DNA from: Gallionella straubiae
GTDB lineage: Bacteria; Pseudomonadota; Gammaproteobacteria; Burkholderiales; Gallionellaceae
Reading direction: 5' to 3'
NCBI RefSeq assembly: GCF_051257895.1
Contig: NZ_CP194331.1
Location: 2,170,001 to 2,234,000 of the forward strand
Length of the DNA: 64,000 nt
A program made the position numbers and the translations under genes. Numbering within the stretch: position 1 is the first letter of the stretch; every line of letters starts with the position of its first letter. The notes under the pieces were generated by a model, which saw only the letters and a program-made list of their open reading frames with translations, was not told the origin of the DNA and made no database searches. This document shows positions 56,970 through 64,000 of the stretch, piece by piece.

Positions 56970-58040
56970 ATGATCCACGCACGCTTCGATCTCGTCTATC
57001 CCGGTTTCGTGTTGCACGCGGATCTGAATGTATTCGCGCATGGCGTCATCGCGCTGTTCGGCCCGTCCGGTTCGGGCAAGACCACCTTGCTGCGCTGCAT
57101 CGCGGGGCTGGAACGCACCGCCAACGGGGCGCTGCAGGTGAAGGACGAGGTGTGGCAGAGCGGCGACAAATTTATGCCGGTGCACCGGCGCCCGCTGGGT
57201 TACGTGTTCCAGGAAGCCAGCCTGTTCCCGCATCTGTCGGTGAAGGAAAACCTGGAATACGGCCTGAAACGCATTCCGCCGGAGCAGCGCAGGGTGCAGC
57301 TGGAGCAGGTGGTGGAGTGGCTCGGCCTGAACAAGCTGATCGGGCGCGACAGCCCTGCCGGGCTGTCCGGCGGCGAGCGGCAGCGCGTTGCCATCGGCCG
57401 CGCACTGCTTGCCAGCCCGCGCCTGCTGCTGATGGACGAGCCTCTTTCGGCGCTGGATGCGGCGAGCAAGCGCGACATCCTGCCGTATCTGGAGCGGCTG
57501 CACGAGGAGCTGGACATCCCGGTGATCTATGTCAGCCATGCGCTGGACGAGGTGGCGCGGCTCGCCGACCAGCTGGTGCTGATGGAGCAGGGGCGCGTCA
57601 TCGCCAGCGGCGCGCTCAACGAAATCCTCGGGCGGCTGGATCTGCCGACCGCGTACCTGGACGACGCGGGTGCGGTGATCGAGGCCGGCGTGGCCGAACA
57701 CGACGAGGAGTATCACCTGAGCCGGCTGGATTTCCCCGGCGGCAGCCTGTGGGTGAACAGGGTGGAACACGCCGTCGGCAGCAGGGTGCGCGCCCGCGTG
57801 CTGGCGCGCGACGTGAGCATCGCCACCGCCGCGCCGCAGGACTCAAGCATCAGCAACATCCTGGAGGCGCGCATCGAAGAGATTCGCGACGAGGGATCGG
57901 GCCGCGTGAATCTGCGCATGTCCGTTGGCAGCGGGCAGTTGCTGCTGTCGCGCATCACGCGCCGCTCATGCGACCAGCTCGGTCTTGCGCCGGGCATGGA
58001 AGTGTTCGCGCAGGTCAAGAGCGTGGCGCTGATTGCGTAG
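56970..58040 (+). CDS. modC: Molybdate ABC transporter ATP-binding protein
   Basis: The 356-residue ATPase has Walker A GPSGSGKTTL (31-40), signature LSGGERQRVAIGRALL near 132, Walker B LLLMDEPLSALD near 150, and a C-terminal TOBE domain (about 290-352). It powers molybdate import with ModAB. Its start lies 15 bases after the dispersed repeat. Confidence 0.96.
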   Translation: MIHARFDLVYPGFVLHADLNVFAHGVIALFGPSGSGKTTLLRCIAGLERTANGALQVKDEVWQSGDKFMPVHRRPLGYVFQEASLFPHLSVKENLEYGLKRIPPEQRRVQLEQVVEWLGLNKLIGRDSPAGLSGGERQRVAIGRALLASPRLLLMDEPLSALDAASKRDILPYLERLHEELDIPVIYVSHALDEVARLADQLVLMEQGRVIASGALNEILGRLDLPTAYLDDAGAVIEAGVAEHDEEYHLSRLDFPGGSLWVNRVEHAVGSRVRARVLARDVSIATAAPQDSSISNILEARIEEIRDEGSGRVNLRMSVGSGQLLLSRITRRSCDQLGLAPGMEVFAQVKSVALIA

Positions 58041-58076
58041 TACAATTCCTGCCCCTGCCCTGCCTGTGGAGTTCAT

Positions 58077-58289
58077 GTGAGCCGTCTGTTATTGATCATC
58101 GCCATCGTGGCCGTGGTGTATCTGTTGATCAGGTCTTACCGCAAAAAAATGCCGCAGCAGGATGTGGCAACGGCCGAGGACATGGTGCGCTGCGCGTATT
58201 GCGGCGTGCACCTGCCCAAGGGTGAGAGCGTCCAGGCCGAAGGGCGTTTTTTCTGCAGCGTAGAACATCGTGATGCCTATCGTAAATAG
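58077..58289 (+). CDS. PP0621-family small membrane protein
   Basis: The 70-residue protein has an N-terminal membrane helix (LLLIIAIVAVVYLLI) and a zinc-finger-like tail with CAYCGVHLP and FFCSVEHRDAYRK. The family is often encoded just before pilS in betaproteobacteria; the function is unknown. The start is GTG at 58077. Confidence 0.82.
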   Translation: MSRLLLIIAIVAVVYLLIRSYRKKMPQQDVATAEDMVRCAYCGVHLPKGESVQAEGRFFCSVEHRDAYRK

Positions 58290-58322
58290 ACAACCTGGCG
58301 CAAACAACCTGCGCCGGATGCA

Positions 58323-59945
58323 ATGACCGACAAGCTTATTGCAGAGTTCCACCCAGTCGATTTATGGCGCTCCCTGCGCTATTTCAATCTGTACCGGCTG
58401 GCGCTAACCAGCCTTTTCGTGTTTCTCGCCGGGGCATTAGGGCATTCGCTGCCGCTTGGTGCGCGCAACTGGTCGATATTCTTCACTGTCAGCCTGATCT
58501 ATGTGGTCGTGGTGATCCTTTCCTTCATTCCGCTCAAATTGCGCTGGCCGCATTTTTCCTGGCAACTGGCCGGACAGGTCGGCAGCGACATTGTCGGCTT
58601 GTCGGTGCTTTCTTATGCCAGCGGCGGGATACAGAGCAATATCGGGCTCCTGCTGCTGGTTTCGCTGGCGGCGGCCGGCTTGATCAGCCGCGGCAAAATC
58701 ACCCTGTTCTTCGCCGCGCTGGCAAGCATTGCCGCCTTGCTGGAGCATTCATATGCGGTGCTGTATGCAGATGCCGAAGTAGCCCAATATGTCCAGGTTG
58801 GCTTGCTGTGCATCTCCTATTTTGCAGTGGCTTGGCTGGCGCATATGATGGCGAAGTATGCCGTGGACAGCCAGCAACTGGCTCAACGCCGCGGCCACGA
58901 TCTGGCCAGCCTGTCCGAGGCGAACCGCCTGGTGATGCGCGACATGCAGGACGGCGTGCTGGTGGTGGATGAGCACGGCGTAATCATGCAGATGAATCCG
59001 AGTGCGGCGCGCCTGCTGCGTCACAGCTCAATATCCGGGGGTTCGCTGGCGGAAAATTTTCCGTTGCTGTTCGGACAGTATGCGCTGTGGAAGAGAACCG
59101 GTGCGGTCAGCCGCGACACCCTGCAGCTGGATGTCGGGGTGCAGGCAAGGTTGCGTTTCGTCGCGGTCGAGCGGAATACGGCGCATGGCGCGGTGATCTT
59201 CCTGGAAGACATGCAGCGCGTCCGGGCGGAGGCGCAGCAGATCAAGCTGGCCGCACTGGGCCGCCTGACTGCCAGTATCGCGCATGAGGTGCGCAATCCC
59301 TTGTCGGCGATCAGCTACGCTGCTGAACTGATGCAGGAGGAGCAGGGTGATGCCAAGCAGCAGCGGTTGCTGCAGATCGTGCTGGACAACACGCAGCGCA
59401 TCAACCGCATCGTGCAGGATGTGATGCAGCTGAATCGGCGCGACCGTGCGCAGCTCGAAGTGTTCGAGCTGAATGCGATGCTGCGCACTTTCGTGGAAGA
59501 GTTCAGCCTCGCGGAGCGGCTTGAGCCGGGAGTGATGGTGTTGGCGGGGATCCCGGGGGACACAATTTCCTTCGATCGCGGCCACCTGCGCCAGGTGCTG
59601 TGGAATCTGTGCCGCAACGCGCTGCGCTATGGCCGCAAGATGCCCGGCAGCCTGATGCTGGTAATGGGGTCGGCGGGTAAAAGGGTGATGCTGGATGTGC
59701 AGGACGACGGGCCGGGCATTTCCGCCGAATACCGTCGCAGGCTGTTCGAGCCGTTCTTTACCACCGCAGCCGACGGCACCGGCCTGGGCCTGTATATTGC
59801 CAAGGAATTGTGCGAGGCAAACGGCGCGCAGCTGGAATATCATGGCCGGGATGGGCAAGCCGGGAAGGAGCAGGCGGGCGCCTGCTTCCGTATAACATTC
59901 GGGGAGTTGCATGAAGATGGTGGGGGGCATGAGCATGGCGGGTAA
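58323..59945 (+). CDS. pilS: Sensor histidine kinase of the type IV pilus system
   Basis: The 540-residue kinase has six membrane helices (about 20-180), a PAS domain (about 200-260), a HisKA domain with H321 in SIAHEVRNPLSA, and an ATPase domain with NLCRNALRYG, DDGPGIS and GTGLGLYIAKEL. In related bacteria PilS phosphorylates PilR to switch pilin transcription. It overlaps pilR. Confidence 0.92.
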   Translation: MTDKLIAEFHPVDLWRSLRYFNLYRLALTSLFVFLAGALGHSLPLGARNWSIFFTVSLIYVVVVILSFIPLKLRWPHFSWQLAGQVGSDIVGLSVLSYASGGIQSNIGLLLLVSLAAAGLISRGKITLFFAALASIAALLEHSYAVLYADAEVAQYVQVGLLCISYFAVAWLAHMMAKYAVDSQQLAQRRGHDLASLSEANRLVMRDMQDGVLVVDEHGVIMQMNPSAARLLRHSSISGGSLAENFPLLFGQYALWKRTGAVSRDTLQLDVGVQARLRFVAVERNTAHGAVIFLEDMQRVRAEAQQIKLAALGRLTASIAHEVRNPLSAISYAAELMQEEQGDAKQQRLLQIVLDNTQRINRIVQDVMQLNRRDRAQLEVFELNAMLRTFVEEFSLAERLEPGVMVLAGIPGDTISFDRGHLRQVLWNLCRNALRYGRKMPGSLMLVMGSAGKRVMLDVQDDGPGISAEYRRRLFEPFFTTAADGTGLGLYIAKELCEANGAQLEYHGRDGQAGKEQAGACFRITFGELHEDGGGHEHGG

Positions 59946-61296
59946 CCATCGGTCGAAAAGTCCCACGGTGCTGCTGGTGGACGATGAGCCGGACATTCTG
60001 GAGTTGCTGGAACTGGCGCTGCACAAGATGGGGCTGGAGGCGGATCGGGCGGGTAATGTGCGCGAGGCGCAGGCGAAACTGGCGTCGCGTCGCTATGACC
60101 TGTGCCTGACCGATATGCGCATGCCAGATGGCGACGGGTTGCAGGTCGTGCAGCACATCATGCAGAAAAACCTTGATGTGCCGGTGGCGGTGATCACCGC
60201 ACACGGCAACATGGAAAATGCGGTGGCCGCGCTCAAGGCCGGAGCATTCGATTATCTGGCCAAGCCGGTGTCGCTGGACCAGTTGCGCGCCCTGGTCAAA
60301 TCCGCGCTGAAGCTGCCGCAGGCGGCTGCATCGGATGACAAGGCGCTGCTCGGCCATTCGCCCGCGATGCAGAAAGTGCGTGACCTGATCGGGCGCGTGG
60401 CGCGCAGCCAGGCGCCGGTGCATATCAGCGGCGAATCGGGCAGCGGCAAGGAACTGGCCGCACGCCTCATCGTGCAAAGCGGCGCGCGGCACGACCAGCC
60501 GTTTGTCGCGGTGAACTGCGGGGCGATCCCGGCCAACCTGATGGAAAGCGAATTTTTCGGCTGCAAGAAAGGCGCATTCACCGGCGCGGACAGGGACAGG
60601 GACGGGTTTTTCCAGGCTGCGCACGGCGGAACCCTGTTTCTCGATGAGGTGGCCGATCTGCCGCTGGATATGCAAGTCAAGCTGTTGCGCGCGATCCAGG
60701 AGAAATGCGTGCGCAGAATCGGCGGTGCCGGCGAAGAGGCGGTGGATGTGCGCATCATCAGCGCGACGCACCGCGATCTGGCCGAATGCGTGCGGCAGGG
60801 CAGGTTCCGCCAGGATCTGTACTACCGCCTGAGTGTGATCCCGATCCAGATGCCCGCCCTGCGCGAGATGCGCGAGGATATACCGGAGATTGCACAGCGC
60901 ATTCTGGAGCGTTTGCGCGGCAGTGCGCAGGTGCGGTTTTCCGAAGAAGCCCTGCGAGCGCTGCAAGGCTACAGCTTTCCGGGTAACGTGCGCGAACTGG
61001 AAAATATCATCGAGAGGGCGTTGGCGCTGTGCATGGGAGGGTTGATCGAGGAGCTGGATCTATTGCTGGTTCCCGTGGTGCACGACCACGCTGACAATGT
61101 GTCCCTCGGCAGCAAATACCCGCTGCCGGAATATCTGGACCGCATCGAGAAGCAGGCCTTGCTGGAAGCGCTGGAGCAGACCGGTTTCAATCGTACGGCA
61201 GCCGCCAAGTTGCTGGGGCTGACGTTCCGTACCATGCGCTACCGGATGGAGCGTCTGGGCATCAAAGGCCCGAACGGCGCAGACGATGCGGATTGA
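59911..61296 (+). CDS. pilR: Sigma-54-dependent response regulator PilR
   Basis: The 461-residue NtrC-type regulator has a receiver domain with LTDMRMPDG (phosphorylated Asp near residue 68), an AAA+ domain with GESGSGKE and the sigma-54 contact KKGAFTGAD, and a C-terminal Fis-type helix-turn-helix. Candidate starts are 59911, 59929 and 59935; the last has a G-rich site seven bases upstream. It overlaps the end of pilS. Confidence 0.92.
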   Translation: MKMVGGMSMAGNHRSKSPTVLLVDDEPDILELLELALHKMGLEADRAGNVREAQAKLASRRYDLCLTDMRMPDGDGLQVVQHIMQKNLDVPVAVITAHGNMENAVAALKAGAFDYLAKPVSLDQLRALVKSALKLPQAAASDDKALLGHSPAMQKVRDLIGRVARSQAPVHISGESGSGKELAARLIVQSGARHDQPFVAVNCGAIPANLMESEFFGCKKGAFTGADRDRDGFFQAAHGGTLFLDEVADLPLDMQVKLLRAIQEKCVRRIGGAGEEAVDVRIISATHRDLAECVRQGRFRQDLYYRLSVIPIQMPALREMREDIPEIAQRILERLRGSAQVRFSEEALRALQGYSFPGNVRELENIIERALALCMGGLIEELDLLLVPVVHDHADNVSLGSKYPLPEYLDRIEKQALLEALEQTGFNRTAAAKLLGLTFRTMRYRMERLGIKGPNGADDAD

Positions 61297-61822
61297 CGCG
61301 CAGGGTTTGCTGGTTGGCGGTATATATATCCCGTCTCCGAACTGCGACGATCGCCCCGCAGGCCCAATCGAGTTGCTGGTGATCCATAACATCAGCCTGC
61401 CGCCGGGCGAATTCGGCGGGAACGATGTGGAACGGCTGTTCACCAATACCCTGGACGCGCATGCCCATCCTTATTATCAAACCATTGCGGGGCTGAGAGT
61501 GTCCGCGCACTTTTTTGTGCGCCGCGATGGAAAAATTATTCAGTTCGTTTCCTGCCTGAAGCGCGCCTGGCATGCGGGCGAATCCTGCTGGCAGGGGAGG
61601 ATGCGCTGCAATGATTTTTCGCTCGGCATCGAACTGGAAGGCGGCGATACGGTTCCTTTTGCCGATGCGCAATACGATGCACTCCATCGTTTGACCATGG
61701 CGCTGCGCAAAACCTATCCAATACGCGGCATTGCGGGGCATAGCGATGTCGCGCCGCAGCGCAAGACTGATCCTGGGTCGTGCTTTGATTGGGTGCGTTA
61801 TCTCGCAGGATTGCCCGGATAA
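61286..61822 (+). CDS. ampD: 1,6-anhydro-N-acetylmuramyl-L-alanine amidase
   Basis: AmpD is a cytoplasmic zinc amidase in peptidoglycan recycling and controls AmpC induction. The 178-residue product has LLVIHNISLPPGEFGG with the first zinc histidine (H34), HFFVRRDGKIIQFV, and GHSDVAPQRKTDPGSCFDW with the other ligands. It starts inside the pilR end, overlapping by 11 bases. Confidence 0.96.
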   Translation: MRIDAQGLLVGGIYIPSPNCDDRPAGPIELLVIHNISLPPGEFGGNDVERLFTNTLDAHAHPYYQTIAGLRVSAHFFVRRDGKIIQFVSCLKRAWHAGESCWQGRMRCNDFSLGIELEGGDTVPFADAQYDALHRLTMALRKTYPIRGIAGHSDVAPQRKTDPGSCFDWVRYLAGLPG

Positions 61823-62259
61823 ACCCATGTTTTCAGCCCTTTGTCAGTGTGTAAAAGGGTAAATTGGATGAGATATGCACTTCTTTTCTCTGCTTACGAT
61901 GTTGATGTCAACTACTACAATTAGCGTCATGGATGGAAAAAATAGCTAAATGTAGTGTTTTTGAGTTTGGCAAAATTTTCAGGGAGTGCGTGCATGACGC
62001 ATATTGCTACCGATGGTGTTTCAGGCGATTCAGTGCTTGCCGGCGATATTTCCTGTTCTATTCCGTTTTTTTTAATCAATTCGATCGATGCAAGGCAATC
62101 TGCCGTAGTTGTATGTGCGGTGCGAATGTTGTTGCCCGGGGTTGGTGCGGTGCGGCGAATTGACAGGCTTTAGCTTGTGCTTGAACCAGAGCGCGGGCTG
62201 GGGGTGTAGTAGCAGCATGTGTTGTTTTCGTTAACTTTCATTATCACAAGGAGGTTGAA
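61823..62259. other. AT-richer intergenic stretch before the histone-like gene
   Basis: The 437 bases are less GC-rich than their surroundings. Two overlapping open frames (61933-62163 and 61955-62173) lack a ribosome site and family features. The only clear signal is AAGGAGG before the next gene. Confidence 0.5.
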
Positions 62260-62958
62260 ATGGCAGAAGCAAAGAAGGCTAAACCAGCAGCAAAGAAACC
62301 GGCAGCCAAGAAAGCGGTGGCAGCCAAGAAACCGGTAGCCAAGAAAGTGGCAGCCAAGAAACCGGTAGCCAAGAAACCGGTAGCCAAGAAAGTGGTAGCC
62401 AAGAAAGTGGTAGCCAAGAAACCGGCGGCTAAGAAAGCAGTAGCAGCCAAGAAGCCAGCCGCCAAGAAAGTGGCAGCCAAGAAGCCAGCAGCTAAAAAGG
62501 TAGCAGCGAAGAAGCCAGCCGCCAAGAAAGTGGTAGCCAAGAAGCCAGCAGCTAAAAAGGTAGCAGCCAAGAAGCCAGCCGCCAAGAAAGTAGTAGTCAA
62601 GAAGCCAGCGGCTAAAAAGGTAGCAGCTAAGAAGCCAGCCGCCAAAAAAGTGGCAGCCAAGAAGCCAGCAGCTAAAAAGGTAGCAGCCAAGAAGCCAGCC
62701 GCCAAAAAAGTGGCAGCCAAGAAGCCAGTAGCTAAAAAGGTAGCAGCGAAGAAACCGGCAGCAGCTAAACCGGCAGCGGCTAAACCGGCAGCGGCTAAAC
62801 CGGCAGCGGCTAAACCGGCAGCGGCTAAACCGGCAGCGGCTAAACCGGCAGCCCCGGTGGCAGCCAAGCCGGCAGCCCCGGCTCCTTCTGCGCCAGCGCC
62901 TGTGCGTCCGGCTGCAACATGGCCTTTCCCAACACCGGGAATCGGCAAGCCGAACTGA
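62260..62958 (+). CDS. Histone H1-like Lys/Ala/Pro-rich repeat protein
   Basis: The 232-residue protein consists almost wholly of five-residue AAKKP/AAKKV units (about 5-165), then PAAAK units (about 166-205), and a short non-repeat tail ending in FPTPGIGKPN. It is strongly basic and likely disordered, like H1-type nucleoid proteins and AlgP. AAGGAGG six bases before the ATG promises strong translation. At DNA level much of the gene has a 60-base period. Confidence 0.87.
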   Translation: MAEAKKAKPAAKKPAAKKAVAAKKPVAKKVAAKKPVAKKPVAKKVVAKKVVAKKPAAKKAVAAKKPAAKKVAAKKPAAKKVAAKKPAAKKVVAKKPAAKKVAAKKPAAKKVVVKKPAAKKVAAKKPAAKKVAAKKPAAKKVAAKKPAAKKVAAKKPVAKKVAAKKPAAAKPAAAKPAAAKPAAAKPAAAKPAAAKPAAPVAAKPAAPAPSAPAPVRPAATWPFPTPGIGKPN

Positions 62959-63317
62959 TCTGGGGTGTGCCTGTTGTGGCAGTTGCCACGACACGGTGAG
63001 GCGCACTTCTGGTGCGGGGGTGGCGGCGGTTGCCGTTCCCGCAATCGGCTGGTTTCACCGGTACGGAAGAGCCGCTGTATGGCAGCGGGGAATCGGACTC
63101 CTCCTTATGCGGGAGGGGTGTGTTGGCCACCCCCTGATGCTTCGGCAGTAAGGGGTTTTCCCTGGCGTGATTGGTTTTTGGCGCGCTAATTGGCGCGTGC
63201 GCCTCTTTATTTTGCCAAGTCAGGATTGGCTGTTTCGTTGTCGCTGTTGCAAACCTGATGGTTTGCGACTGTCTTTGTGTCCCCTGAAATTTGCCGCTGC
63301 ATCCTGCAGGTTGCGGC
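62959..63317. other. Intergenic stretch between histone-like gene and ychF
   Basis: No convincing gene is seen. A short hairpin GGCG-CGTG-CGCC at 63192-63203 followed by TCTTTATTTT may terminate the histone-like transcript. Confidence 0.45.
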
Positions 63318-64000
63318 TTAGACGTTGAACAGGAAATTCATGACGTCGCCATCCTGTACGACGTAATCCTTTCCCTCGACGCGCATCTTGCCTTTTTCCT
63401 TCGCGCCCGCCTCGCCGCCGCAGGCAATGAAATCGCCATAAGAAATCGTTTGCGCGCGAATGAATCCCTTCTCGAAGTCGGTGTGGATCACACCCGCCGC
63501 CTGCGGTGCAGTGTCGCCCTTGTGGATGGTCCAGGCGCGCACCTCCTTCACACCCGCAGTGAAGTAGGTCTGCAGGCCGAGCAGGTCGTAGCCGGTGCGG
63601 ATCAGCCTGTTCAAGCCGGGTTCATCCAGGCCGAGGTCGGCGAGAAATTCCTTTTTGTCGGCATCGTCGAGGTCGGCCAGCTCCGCTTCGATCTTGGCGC
63701 ATAGAGCGACGACAGGCGCACCCTCTTTCGCCGCATGTTCGCGCAGACGGTCAAGATGAGGGTTGTTCTCGAAGCCGTTTTCCAGCACATTGCCGACGTA
63801 CATCGCGGGTTTGATGGTGAGCAGGCACAACGGCTTGATGAGATGCTTCTCTTCATCGCTTAAACCAGATGTGCGCGCCGGCTTACCTTCATTCAGATGC
63901 GGCAGCAGCTTTTCCAGCACGGCAACCAGCTTCTGCGCATCCTTGTCGCCGGACTTGGCCTTCTTGCTGTCGCGCTGGAGCGTGCGCTCCACCACGGCAA
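63318..64000 (-). CDS. ychF: Redox-regulated ATPase YchF, C-terminal part
   Basis: The 3' 227 codons of a universal Obg-like ATPase lie here; the start and the GTPase P-loop are beyond the right edge. The visible part has the helical coiled region, KPAMYVGNVLENGF, and a C-terminal TGS domain with AWTIHKGDTAPQAAGVIHTD, ending NFLFNV. The family binds ribosomes and is linked to oxidative stress response. Confidence 0.96.
   Translation of the reverse strand, partial: AVVERTLQRDSKKAKSGDKDAQKLVAVLEKLLPHLNEGKPARTSGLSDEEKHLIKPLCLLTIKPAMYVGNVLENGFENNPHLDRLREHAAKEGAPVVALCAKIEAELADLDDADKKEFLADLGLDEPGLNRLIRTGYDLLGLQTYFTAGVKEVRAWTIHKGDTAPQAAGVIHTDFEKGFIRAQTISYGDFIACGGEAGAKEKGKMRVEGKDYVVQDGDVMNFLFNV

Noticed and set aside
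61933..62173. Two overlapping small plus-strand frames
   Set aside because: No ribosome site, no family resemblance, and they overlap each other in different frames.
62280..62850. Possible CRISPR-like array
   Set aside because: The repeats are contiguous, in frame and without spacers; they encode the histone-like protein.
62244..63044. Minus-strand frame rich in LAAGF opposite the histone-like gene
   Set aside because: It is the complement of AAKKP repeats; the plus strand has a strong ribosome site and known composition.

Overview
The window is a GC-rich, densely coded bacterial chromosome segment of betaproteobacterial type, most likely from the Nitrosomonadales and plausibly Gallionellaceae-like. 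The pointers are the hemA-prfA-prmC order, a PP0621-type protein before pilS-pilR, ampD after them, a YbdD-CstA pair, a split glycine decarboxylase P-protein (gcvPA/gcvPB) and a lysine/alanine-rich histone H1-like protein. The taxonomic call is an inference from gene content.

Layout. 1-2829: a P-type cation ATPase cut by the left edge and a SlyB-like lipoprotein. 2861-8415: a glycine-cleavage operon on the minus strand (gcvT-gcvH-gcvPA-tpx-gcvPB) behind a tandem glycine riboswitch with its own terminator; tpx lies inside the operon. 8511-12955: hemA-prfA-[HAD gene]-prmC, with an AT-rich HAD phosphatase-like gene between prfA and prmC, and a prmC carrying two repeat-derived in-frame insertions. 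13065-15806: a ParA-like ATPase, then thiC behind a TPP riboswitch whose downstream hairpin buries the Shine-Dalgarno. 16166-23638: a sugar cassette (zwf, intracellular GH15 glucoamylase, a gnd remnant, tal, tkt) followed by a decayed second copy of the thiC 3' end, which suggests the cassette arrived by insertion or recombination at thiC. 23916-26388: a Yip1-like membrane protein divergent from a MarR regulator, then an intact IS30-family element. 26434-30401: a YkgJ protein, uppP, a TonB-dependent copper receptor and yggX. 30414-34903: a polyphosphate cluster (ppk1, sixA, a two-domain PPK2). 34908-44792: a DUF2288 protein with pyrC, RNase P RNA, a DHH protein, a GT39 glycosyltransferase, an M48 protease, rpmE, ybdD-cstA, ispB and tRNA-Pro(CGG).

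45143-58040 is a molybdenum supply island: a MobB-like protein with a degraded P-loop, moaA, moeB, moaC, moaD, moaE, mobB, mobA, moeA, mog, a porin, a NifQ-like protein, modE and modABC. Several genes overlap start-to-stop. A near-ideal ModE operator palindrome and two degenerate ones lie upstream of the porin, so the porin may be a molybdate-repressed outer-membrane route feeding ModA and ModBC. This is the most interesting system in the window. 58077-61822 holds the PP0621-type gene, pilS, pilR and ampD. 62260-62958 encodes the histone H1-like repeat protein. ychF runs off the right edge.

Several small dispersed repeat families recur between genes, and twice inside prmC. They include a CCTGAGC/TCGAAGGG family, a CACGAAG/CTTCGTG family and a CTCTCCC/GGGAGAG family.
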